In this document: piece by piece, positions 23,701 to 35,700 of the stretch | How positions within the stretch are numbered: position 1 is the first letter of the stretch | How the letters are laid out: each line of letters starts with the position of its first letter | From: Amycolatopsis sp. NBC_01480 | Lineage (GTDB): Bacteria; Actinomycetota; Actinomycetes; Mycobacteriales; Pseudonocardiaceae | Direction of reading: 5' to 3' | NCBI RefSeq assembly: GCF_036227205.1 | Contig: NZ_CP109442.1 | Coordinates: 2,790,001-2,854,000, forward strand | DNA: 64,000 nucleotides | Notes under the pieces: generated by a model | What the model was told of the DNA's origin: nothing | Databases searched by the model: none | What the model saw: the letters and a program-made list of their open reading frames with translations, nothing else | Made by a program: the position numbers and the translations under genes

Positions 23701-26700
23701 CCCACGAAGTCGCGCACGTCGGCCAGCGGATCCGGACCGTCCGCGGGCGGTTCGGTGGTGAAGGCCAGATCGGTCTGCCACCGCGGGACGTCCGTCCACA
23801 GCACCGGCACGATGCTCTCGTTCAGCCGATCGGCCGCACCGCCGAAGTTCTGCCGGAACGTGTGCATAGTGCCCGCGTCGCGCAGCGGGCCGCCGAGCCA
23901 GATCGCGTGCATCAGCAACGGCGTCGCGGTGACCTTCCCGAGCGGCTCGACGTCGCCGGGCGCCCACGCGGCCAGCTTTTCGTCCGGGCGCTCGGTCTCG
24001 ATCGTCCATTCGCGATTGTCGTCCAGGTTCGCCGGGTCGGTGTGCTCGGACGCGAGCTGGTAGCCCTTGGCCAGGTCGAGCAGGTTCAGCAGCTCGATGC
24101 CCTGGCCCGCGGTGATTCCACGATAGTCGTGGCCACGCAGGAACTCCGGCGGTTCGGGCGCGCGGTACAGGCCGAACAGGTCCGGGCCCAGCAGCGGCGC
24201 GTGCTCGGGCGCCGGGCCGCGGCCCGCGGCGGCCACGTGCAGATCCGCGACCAGCTCGTTCGCCGAGTACGAGTCCTGCGTGAGCACGGAACCCGGGTGC
24301 GCAGGCTCGACAAGGGTCTCGGCGTACTCGCGGGCGTCGGGGTGCTCGTACCGGGCCACCTGATCCTCGTCACCGGGGCGGCCGCCGAACGTCCGGAAGT
24401 GCCCGCCGTCGGTCACCGCGGTGAACCCGCCGATCGAGCCCACGGCCTTGCCGAGCGTCGAGGTGTCACGGCCGAACAGCGCGGGCTTGGTGGGCGCGTG
24501 CACGGTCACCGGTCCGTCGAGTTCACTCAACGCGCGCTGGAAGTCGTGGGCGACACCGCCGGGACCGTCAGTCTGACCGGTGCTGCACGCGATGAGCGTG
24601 ACCGACGACTTGGGCCCAGCCTGCCCGAAAGGCGCGGAATTCGCCACGATCCGCGCGAACGCGGCACCGTCCACTCGCACCGTCCGGCCGCCGAGCAACG
24701 TCAGCTTCACTGACTGCGGACGGCCGTGGGCGAACACGAAGAAGTTGTCCTCGGAACGCTTGCCCCACGGCGCCGCCGACTGCTCGGCCCACTCACCGAA
24801 GCGGCGGCCGTTGAGGTCCGGCGTGGTCCCGTTGTCGCGCGCGTCCTTCAGCGCCGGGTCGAACCGGTCCGGCGTCACGCCCTCGTCCAGAGTGCTGACG
24901 GTGCCGGAGTTGTCCGCGACCCAGTCGTGCTCGACGCCGGAAGTCTGCCCCGAAGCGGGCAGGAACGAGACCGCGACTACCTTCCCCGAACGGTCGGTGA
25001 CCTGGTGCAGCTCGATCTCGGAGACGTCGAAGTCGTACGGGCGGCCGGAATCGCCGTCCCAGCCGGAGATCGTGGCGGGCCCGGTGTCACGGGCCTCGAC
25101 AGTGCCGTCGCGGTGTGGGCCGTCGCGGTGTGGGCCGTCGCGATGTGGGCCGTCGCGGTGCGGCTCGGTCGACGGCCCCGCGGCGGCATTCGGCACGGGC
25201 TTGCGCGGAATCACATGAGCCGACGACGACGGCACCGGCTTCCGCGGAATCACGTGCGCAGTCGACGATGGCACCGGCTTGCGCCGAATCACCTGCGGCT
25301 GCACGTTACCCGTCCGAGCCGCATTCGGGTCCAAAGTAGACACAGCTCCCGGCCACCGATGCGAATCAAGCCGCCGATCGACCTCCTGCTTGGCGTCCCA
25401 CCACTTCTGCCGCGCCTCGTCGGCCTTCTCCCGAGCCTGCCGAACGTCCTCGAGCGAGCCATCGCGCCGGGCCGTCTGATCGGAGTTGTCGTTGCGATAC
25501 TCGTCAAGCACCCCAGCCAGCCGCGCGGCCCGATCCTGCGCCGCCTGCCGTTGCTGGACCAGCGCGGGCTGCCCAGCGCGGATGTCCTGGATCCGCCGTT
25601 CGGCCTGGGTGACCTGGTCCAGCAGCGCCTGCCGCTCGGGCGAGCCCTCGTCGGTCGCCGCGGCCAAGGACAGCGCCTGCTCGGCGATGTCCTGCTGCCG
25701 GGCGATCTCGGTGTTGCCCTCGCGCAGGGTCCGGCCCGCGTCCCGGGCGTCGTTCTCGGCGTCGGTGAGGGCCTGGCGCACGTCGCGCGCGGGATCGGCG
25801 GTGACGTTGACCTGCAGGTCGCCGGCGCCCTTGGTCAACGTCTTCACGCTGTCGCGCTGGTCGAGCCACCGGTCGTCGGCCTCGCGCTGGGCCGTCTCGA
25901 CGGCCTCCTCCGCGGTGCGCCAGTCGGTGGCCGCGTCCTTCACCGCGTCCTGAGCCTTGGTCAGCGAGTCCGGCAACGCGCCGCCCAGCAGCTTTTCGAG
26001 GTCCGTGTCCGACATCCGCACCAGCGCCGAGGCCGGCACCCGCACCTCGACCGCGCCGGTCCGGCCGTTGCCGAGGTCGGCGACCACGCGGTACTCGACG
26101 TCGAACCCGACCAGCCCGGTGCGCCCCTTCGGCTTGCCGATCACGGATCGCTGGCCGCCGGAGGTGCCGGCCGTCGGGTCGGAGATGCCGACCGGGGAAC
26201 GGCCGTCGACACCGCCCCACGAATGCGCGTTCCGGTCCGGGTCGGTGAGGCCGCCGTTGCCGAGGTTGTACTGGTTCTCGCCGCTGACCGTCTGCTTGGC
26301 CTCGCCGGTGAACGTGCTGGTCGCCTGGTCCGAGCGCTCCAGCTTCACCGAATCGCTCAGCCCGGTGAGGTCCGGGTTGACCAGCCGCGCGTACACCTTC
26401 ACGCTGCCGTGGCCGTTCTTGAAGATCGCGGACTCGTGCAGGTCCGGCGCCTCCAGCGGCCGTTCGACCATGCCGGGCAGGTTGGCCTGCAGCATCTCGT
26501 TGGTCACCGACGAGACGAGGGTGTTGTTCGCGCCGGTGCCCGGGCCGGTCAGCCCGTCGCCCGCGCCCGCGAGCCGCAGCGCGCGAACGGCGCCGGCGCG
26601 GACGGCCCCCGCCCCACGCAGGCCCTCGGTGAGCGCCGAATGCGGCAACGGGCCCGTGCCCTGCTGCTGCCACGCGGTGAGCCGTTCCGCGGTGGTGTCG

Positions 26701-29700
26701 GCGGGGGTCAGCTCGGTGGTCCGCGGGGCGTACGCGGTCCGCGCGGGCTGATTCTGGGCGCTGATCTTCTGGTCGTCGGCCGAAGAACGCACGGTCAGCT
26801 GGGTGTCCTGGTGAGCGATCGGGTACGTCCGACCGCCCCGCTGCACCACCAGCTCGAACCGCACCTGGTGCCGGTGCCGCACGGCCGGACCGCTGGCCGA
26901 CGCGGTGTGCGCCGTGGCCGTGGTGTCCGTGGAGACCGTCTGGTCGCTTTTGGACTTCGTCCCGGAAATCCCGGCGTACGCGCCGTCGTAACCGCTGGTC
27001 TTCGACGGCGTGCTCTGGAACAGGCCGCGCCCGGCGCCGCGGAACTGGCCGCCGTACGACGAACCGTGCCCGGAGTTTTCCTTGGCGGTGCTGCCCGAGT
27101 TGACGACGTGGTCGACCTCGCCGCCGTCGTGGACCACGTCGAGGAACTCGCTGCTGGTCACCGTGCCCTTGAGCAGCACCTGGTAGCTGTCGGTGGACAA
27201 GATCCCCGCGTCGTGCAGGACCAGCGGGACGCCGCCGTCGAGCGAACTATCCACAAGGGACGTCACGCTCTCCGGTGAGGCGAGGTCGAGCATCCGCTGG
27301 AGGTTGTTCATCGAGTCGTCGAGCACCGACTTCGGCAGCAGCTTGTCGCCGGTCCGGCCCAGCTGCGTGCGGGCGTCGCGCACGAGCTGCGAGAGGTCCG
27401 GCGCGTTCTCGACCACCGCCGCGCCGAGCGAGCTGGACTGCGCGCCGACCAGCGCCGGGCTGGTCAACTCGCCGGGCGGGGCCGTGCGCGGCTCCAGCGC
27501 CGGCAGCAGGCCCTGCTCACGGGCCTGGTCCTCGGTCATCCGCACGAACACCGCGCCGGGCAGCTTGACGTCGGCGCCGGAGCGCGAGGTCGAGCCGTTG
27601 ACCAGGCTCTCCTGGCGACTCTCGGCGACCAGCCGCACGTCGGCGTCGTACTGCACCAGCACTGTGCGGCTCTTCGACGGCGCGCGGTTGACGTGGTCGA
27701 CGCTCGCGCTCAGCTCCTTCGAGCTGCCCGAAGTGCGGACCCACGGGCTCCACTTGAGCGAGCCGTAGATCTGGCCCTGGCCGTGGGTGTCACTGCCGTC
27801 CGGCCGGATCGTGAGGCCCAGCTGCGCGTTTGCCTCGACTGCCTGCTTGCGCGAGCTCTCGTACCCCGCCTTGCCACCGCCCGCGTACGTGGTGTCGCTG
27901 CCGCCCGCGTCGGACGTGACGACCAGCTTCGGATTGCTCAGCGACATGCCCATGCCGAGCCCGCCGACGCGGTCGGCAACCCGGCGCTCGTAGCGGAATC
28001 CGCCGGACTGCGCGCCCTGGCTGAGGAACCGCGGCAGTCCATTTCGGAACGTCTCGGGCGAGAACATGCGGTCCACGCGCTTGCGGGCCTCGCCGCCGGG
28101 CAGCCCGAGCACCGCGTCGCCGCCGGCCGCGTGTTGCAGCCGGCGCAGCGCTTCGTCGCGCAACGCCTCAGTGTTGGCGAAGGCCTCCACGTGCAGGAAC
28201 TTCGGCGGGTTCGGCTGCCGCGAGCCGGCCAGGTCGTCGATGCTCGGGGTCTCGGACGGGCTGAGCGCGACGGTGCCCGACTTACCGGGCGCGAACTCGG
28301 CCGGGTCCTTCTTCAGCGCCGAGCCGTCGTTGACCCACAGGTCGACCTTGCCAGAGATCTTCGGCAGCGAAACCCCGCCGCCATCACCGGTCTTGGCCAC
28401 TGTGGACACTGTTGGCGTGACGCGGAACGGCGAGCCCGGGGTCAGCCGTTTCACCCACGGCCGGTTGCGGGTGTAGCTGGTGATCTCGACCTCGAACTCG
28501 ACGTCGTGGCTGAACACCTGCGCGTCCGGGCTGCCGCCCGCGGACCGGGTGGTGGTGACGGTCGGGCCGCCGGTGTTCTTCCAGGTGCGGGAGTCGGAGT
28601 ACTGCACCGGGGTGACGGTCGGGCTGATGCCGAGCGAGGTGATCGCGGTGGCGCCCGGGATGATCATCCGGCCTTCGAGGCCCGCGGACCAGCCCTTTTC
28701 CGTGGTAGTGCTGCTGTTCAGCGACGGGCTGCTGGCGACCGAGCCCTTCACCGAGCGGCCGGAGGCCTGGCCGAGGTGCTCGCCCGGCCCGACCTTGGCC
28801 TTCACCGTGACGTTGATGTACTCGTCGGTGAACAGCCCGCGCCGCTTGAGCTGCACCGAGACGCCGGGGCCGAGCAGACTGTCCATCTTGGACTTCAGTG
28901 CGGCCGGGGAGAAGGCCGAGGTGAGCCTGCGCAGGTTCGCGAGCCGCTCCGCGACGTCGCGCGTGGAGCCCTTCGCGTCGCTCTGGAACTTGTCCCACCG
29001 CGGCAGGAACTTGGCGAACCCGGGCCGGTCGCGCAGCGCGTTTTCGATCTGCGGCTGGACCTTCGCGGCGGAGCTGAACGAGCCGGCGCGCGCCTGCCCC
29101 GCCGCGACGGCCGAGGCGAGGTACGGCGGTTCGTGGCGCTTGCCGACGTCGGTGAGCTTGTCCCGCGTGCCGTCCGGCACCGGCAGGCCCTGCGCCTTCG
29201 CCTCGGGCAGTCCCATTCGGACATACGCGGTGACTTCGACGGTCGCCTTGTCACCACTGGCGGTGGTGACCTCGACGTCGACCTTGACCTTGTACAGCCC
29301 GACGTCGCCCTTCGCGTTCATTGAGGACTTCGTCGTGACGCTGGTCCCGCTCGTCGAGGTCTGCGTCACCTTTGCCGACGCGCTGCCGCTCACGCCGCCA
29401 ACCCCGCCGACGGCACCGGGAATGTAGGCGCCGCCGCCGAAGATGGCGTTCACGTCCACACCGGACTTCGAGTTCGCCGCGGTGCTGCCGCCGTTCACCG
29501 AGGAGTCGTTGAACCGCAGCTCGGAATCACCCGGCACCACGCCGACCAGCTCGACGTCCTTCGGCCGCGCCTGCAACTGGACGGCGTCGCGGTGGCTGCC
29601 GTGCGGGCTCAGCAGGTCGTTCGACACCACCGGACTGCCCTGCAACGCCGTGCCCAGCACCCCGCGGATGCCGCCGCCGCTGACGAAGTCCTGCAACGCG

Positions 29701-32700
29701 GACCGGCCGGGCGCGCCGAACTTCGTCACCGACGGGTGCAGCAACGCGCTGACCTGGTTGAACAGGCCCTGCTCGTCGAGCAGCACGGCCTCGGGGGTGA
29801 GGAACTCGATCTGCTCGTGCCAGTCGGCCTTCGGCGGGGTCGGCGGGCCCTGCGTCACGTGCGGCTTCAGGTTGGCCAGGTCCTGGGACAGCAGCAACGA
29901 GACCTGACCGTCCACTGTAGAACCGGTCATGCCGCCGTTCTGATCGGACACGGTGATCGTGTACTTGACCGGCACGTCGGCGCGGTCGACGTCGCCGGCC
30001 GAGCGGATCACCCGCTGCTCGGTGCCGGTGACGGTGGACGTGTGCTCCGCGGACGGCAGCGCGAGCTGTGCGGTGGCCCCGACCGAGGCGTACGGCCCCG
30101 CCGGGAAGAGCCCGAAGTAGGACGAGCCGACCGTGCCCGTGGTCGAGTCGGTCTGAGGCTGCGCGTGGGTGGTCTGGTTCTGGTCGTTGACGTCGGCGAT
30201 CGTGGGGTGCGGCTGCTTCGTGACCTGGTCGGCGCCGACCACGGCGAGGTCCGGCTCCGCCTTGACGTGCACCTCGTACCACTTCTCGCCCACCCGCACC
30301 ATGGACTTGCGGCCCGGGCCGAGGAACGACTCGAAGCCGGGTCCGTTGAGCGTGCCGGTGATGGCGTCGATCCCGACCGGCTTCGGCGGATTGGTGCGGG
30401 CCGGGTCCAGGTTCCGGATCAGCCGTTCGATGGTGGTGCCGACGTCCTTGGTGCCCTGCACGTCGACCGGGACGAGCGCGCCGAGTGCCTGGCCGTCCTT
30501 CGCGTACTCGGGCAGGCGGTCACGCAACGCGCGGTCGTCCGGCGGGTCCTGCTGGTGGTCTTCAGCGTGGTTGTCGTCGGCGACGAGGACGGTGTCGGCC
30601 GGCTTCTTCCAGTCGTTGACGAGCTGGTCGAAGAACGCCGCGCGCTGGGGAGCCTCGGCGCGTAGCTTGTCCGGGTCGAGGAAGTAGTACTTGGCCGTCT
30701 CGGCCATGTCCTCGTTGAGGTTCGTCGCGCCGTACCTGGTGATCGGCCGTTCACCGGCGAACGACGGGAAGCCGTCCCGGTCCCAGTAGCCGGTGTGCTC
30801 GTTGAAATCGCCCTGCCGGTCCTTCAACGCCTGGTAAATGCGCTCGACGCGTTTGCCGATCAGCTCGTTGTCCTGCCGCGTGAACAGATCGGGGTTCTGC
30901 TGCTCCAGCTGCGCGACGAACTCGGCCCGCCGCGGCGCGCGCTTTTCCAGCCCGCTCGGGAACAGCAGGTGCGACTTGAGCGCGGCCTGGAAATCGGCCT
31001 GGCCGCTGCGGATGTTCGGGATGCCCGGCGGCTCGGCGCCGGGCGGGTGATTCCGGGAGCCGTCCTCGTTCCACGAGCCGACGTGCTTGCCGTAGTCGTC
31101 GAGCGCGTACTTGAGCAGACCGTGGGACAGCTCGTGGGTGACCACACCCTCGAGCGCCCGCTGCCCACCGCCGAACTCCTTGCTGAGCATGGACATCGCG
31201 TACAGGTTCACCGTCTGGTGCGACGGGATGTACTCGCCGCCCATGGCGTACGCGATTTCGCCGCGTTCCAGCCCGAAGTTGACCGCGCCGATGTGGCGCA
31301 CTTCCTGGTCGACGCCGGCACGGCTGGAATTCGCGCGTTGCTCGCCGATGATCGGCGCGTAGTGCACCAGGGCGTCGTTGATCCCGCCCTTTTCGTCCTC
31401 GGTGAAGTCGCGCTTGCGCACGCGCGCGATCGCGGCCGGCTTCCCGTTGGGGTTGCTTTCCTTGACCGCCTGCACACCGCGGTCCGAGTTCAGGCCGACG
31501 CCGGTCTTGGGGTCGGTGCCCTCGTCGTCGTTCACATAAACGACGCGCTCCTGCTCCTCCTTCGCCACGTCCTTGTCGAAGCGATCACGCAGGTCGCGGT
31601 ACTTCTGCTCGTACGACTGCTTGGTGCCCTTGCCCTTCTTGTCGTCGAGGTACTCGAACCGGTGGCCGTCGTCGGTCGTGACCAGTTTGCCGTCCGGGCC
31701 GGTCTTCAGGCCGGAAAGCGCCGACTTGCCGAACGAGCGGACGTCACCGTGCTGCTCGTGCACGAAATGGCTGTCGGAGAAGTACGAGGAGAAGTCCGCC
31801 TGGTAATACTGGTGGAATTCGTTGAACAGATTGCGGACGTCGACCGCGGTCGGAGCGCCGCCGCGGGGGCTGCCGACCTGGTGGGCGAGGCCCTTGATGA
31901 ACGCGTGCACCCCGTCGACGTCCAGGCCCTTGCCCGGACGGAAGTAGAAGCCGAACGGGTCGGCGTCCACCATGGCGCGGGCGATGCGGAAGTCGCGGCT
32001 GTTGTCCCACAGGCCTTCGTGCCGGTTCATCTGGTCGACCGCGCCGCGGTGCTCCGGCTCCCGGTCGTGCTGCCCCTGCCCGTCGCCGAACTGGTTCTTG
32101 GAGTTCACCTTCTCCATGTCGTGGAACAGGATCGCCTTGGCGAGCGCGTCCCGGGACACGAAGCGCCCGTTGTCGTTCTGGCCCTGGGTGAGGCGCAGGT
32201 ACTGGTTGAGGACCATCTGCGCGTGCTCGCCGAAGGTGTTCGGGCCGGCCGTGTCGCCGGCGCGGTACCGCGGGTTCTTCGGGTCGGCCTTGACGACCTC
32301 GTCGAACTTCCGGCGCAGCGAATCGTGCCGATCCGGGTTGTCGCGGTCGGCCTCGCGCACCAGGTGGTCGAGGATGGTCTTGGCGGACCGCTCGTCCGGC
32401 CGGGCCAGCTGGTCGCCGATGGTGGTGCCGAGTGAACGGCCGATCTGCTGGTGCCGCTCGAACACCCCGGCCGGGTGCTGGCGCGTGTGGCCCTGGACCG
32501 CGCCGGCGCCCCAGTGGCCGTACTCGTTCTCGAACGTCTTCGACTCGACCTGGGTGCGGGACGGGTCGAGCTGGTTCTCCCGGGTGTTGAAGTCGGCCTT
32601 CGCCCGGCGCTCGTCCGTCGCGATGGCCGCGCCGATCTCGGCCTGGGTGGCGTAGTCGGGCACCTTGTCCATGAACGCGTCGGCCTGCTCGCGCGTGACC

Positions 32701-35700
32701 GGCGTGAAGGTGATCCGGTCGACCGTGCCGGGGTCGTTGATCACCTGCGCGGCCGCGTCGCCGAGGCGGGTGCGCTCGTTCTCCACGGCGAACTTGAGCA
32801 CGGGGTCCTCGTTCAGGCTCCCGCGCAACCGGTCCGCGCCGCCCTTCAGCGCGTTCCTGAAGGTGTCCTTGAGCTGGTCCGGAGTGGCGTCGACGAGGTT
32901 CTGCTTCGCCACGTCCGACACCGCTTCGGGCACCACGTGGTCGGAAAGGCGCTGCTTGACGGTGTCGCGGTCGAGGCCGAGGCCGGTGTTGTGGACCAGC
33001 GTCTCGATGTTGCCGTCGGCCTTGAGGTGCTTGGAAACCGCGCCGCCGATGACGTCGACCCGCGGCCCGGTGAAGTAGCCCCGCTTCGACCCGGTGGTCT
33101 TCTGGAAGCCCTTCTCGACCTCGGGGCTGAACTTGCCGTCCTTGAGGGCGAACTGGCTCTTCACCGCGTCCTGGACGATCGTGTCGAGCCCGGCGCGGAA
33201 GTCCTGCGTGCCGTGCGTGGCGCCGATGGTGGTGACCGCGTTGTCCACCATCTGCTCGGCCGCCCGCTTCGCCACCTCGTCCACAAAGGACGGGTCGCTC
33301 ATGACGTCCCGAAGGCCCTCGATCGTGTCGATCCGGGCGGTGGGCGGGACGAAGCCGTTCGGTCCCTTGGCCCGTTCGCGCACGAGGTTGGTGACCGCGG
33401 TGGTCAGCGCGTTGTTGAGGTTCTTCGCCTCGATCAGCACGTGGTCGCGGACGGCCGGACCGTCGAGCGGCACGGTGTGCGGGCCGGCGTCGACGGCCGA
33501 GCTCAGCGCGTGGCCGATGCCGTCGGTGAGCTGCCCGACGACCTGTCCGGACGGGCCGTGGGTGTTCAGGAAGACGTTCAGGTCCTGCTGGCGCTGCTCC
33601 GGGGAGCTGCTGCTGACGCCCTGGGCCGAGTCGGCGGGCGGGGTGAAAAACGCCTCCGGCGAGCCCTTCCACGTGTGGTAGTGGTCGCCGAGGGTCTTCG
33701 CGAGCGCGCTGAGCTTGGCGGGATCATTGCTGAAGTACTTGCGGTCCTGGCCGTTTTCCTTGCTCCAGTCGAACCACGGGTCGTTCTCGCGGCCGAGCCC
33801 GGCCGAGTCGAAGTCGGGGCTCAGGCCGAGGCGGACGTACAGGTCCGAGATGTCCTCGCGGCGTCCGGCCAGCTCGGGGAGCTTGATGTCCTTGCCGCTC
33901 GGGGCGTACGTGACGAGGGAGCCCTTGAGCGCGTTGTCCCGCATCTGCTCGAAGTGTTTGCCCCGCAGGCCGAACTGGTTGGCGTCGCCGGCCTGGTCGA
34001 CGTTCATCGCCAGCGAGTTGTCCTTGGACAGCGCCTCGACCGTGGCCTCGCGGCTGACCTGGTTGAACGTCTTGAGCGGCACCAGGAACGAGCGCAGCAC
34101 CGGCTGCATGTCGCTGCTGCGGTTGACGTCGTGCTCGTACTTGGCGGCCCATTGGATCGCGCGCATCGGCCTGCCGCCGCCGACCCAGAATGTCTGCGCG
34201 GTCCCGCCAGCGAAGACGTCGACGGTGCCATCGGGGCCCTGGTGCACGTCCTTGAAGTCCGACTGGCGTTCGGCCGGGTCGAGTACGGCGGTGTACATCC
34301 GGACGTAGTGCTCCCCCCGCACGGTCTCGACCTCGAACTCGCCGCGGTGCACCACTTTGCGGTCGGTGTCGAGGACGGTGGGGCCGGGGTAGCTGACGCC
34401 GGGGCGTCCGATGTGGACGTTTTCCTTGGTGCCGAGGTAGGTCTCTTTGTTGTCTACCGTGGATTTGACAATGTGGACTGGGCGGCCGGTTTCGGGGCCG
34501 TGGCTGGTCCAGCCGCCGCCGGGGTCCAGGACGTGTACGCGTACGCCGGCGTCGTGGGCGATCCGGTCGAGGTCGGTGTGGTGGCTGCTTTCCAGCTGGG
34601 AGGTGATGCGGGCGCGTTCGCGGGGGGTGTTGTCGGGCAGGCTTTGGGCGATGGCCTGGCGGAAGTTGTCGTGGCGGGTGTCGCCGCCGGCGATGACGGC
34701 GTCGAGGCCGTGGACACCGAGCATGGTGTGCTGGTCGGGGTTGAAGGCGTCGCGTCGGACTACGGTGCCGGGGTTTGCGTTTACGGTGTGGGCGCCGTTC
34801 ACGGTGACGGTGGTGGGAGCTTCGGTGGGGTAGTGCAGGTTGGGATTGGGTGTTTGGTGGCCCGGGTTCTGGTTCTGGCTTTCGTGCTGGTGTTGGTCCT
34901 GGTTCTGGTTTTCGTGGTGGTGCTGGCTTGGGTTGCCGTGCTGGTTTTGGCCGTCGTTGGTGCTGTGGTCGGTGTTCGGGCCGTGGTCCGGGCGGGGCGT
35001 GGTCGCGGCCGGGTCACCGAAGTGGTGGTCACGAATGTTGGTGGTGTTCGAGACGTTCTCGAGCTGGCTGAGGTTCTGCGGCGTCAGCGAGGAGTCCGTC
35101 CATGCGTCCGGCCCCATCACCCCGGGGCTGTCCTGCCGGTTGAACAGCAGCCGACTGTCGCGATAGCCCTCGCCAAGCCCGAGGAAGTGCATGACTTCGT
35201 GAGTGAGGCCGGTGCTGGCGTCGTGGACGTCCCAGTTGAGCTGGTTCGTGGCCGGGGTGTTCTCGTCCACAGTGGAATCGTGGATGTTGACCGGCACGCC
35301 GCGGGAGGAGTCGGCTTCCCAGCTGTCGTCATTGGGGTGAATATCGTCGGTGGCGTTGGCATCCACCCGGACGTGCAGCTGGTCACCGCCGGGCAGCCGG
35401 TAATTCTGGTTGACCGTCGCGTCAAGGTGACTCTGCAAGTCGGCGGCCAGCTGATTACGCGCCTCGATCGACACCGAGCCCGAATGCGAGGTCAGGTCCA
35501 ACGGAACGGTGAACTCCCGCACCCAGTTCCCCGGCGACTCCTCGAAACGCCGCACGTCGTACCGCATCTGCGTGATCGCCCCACCGAGCTGACCACCCTG
35601 TAGCCCGTCGCGATTACCCGCGAACTGCTGCGAAATCGACTTCGCCGGATCGAACCGCTCCGAGGTGAACCGGGTGACCGGGGCGGAATCACGCTGGTGC

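Noticed and set aside
32451..35603. Long + strand open frame opposite the giant toxin gene
   Set aside because: Its Val/Leu/Gly/Arg-rich composition reflects the codon pattern of the giant gene on the other strand, and it shows no start site or motif.
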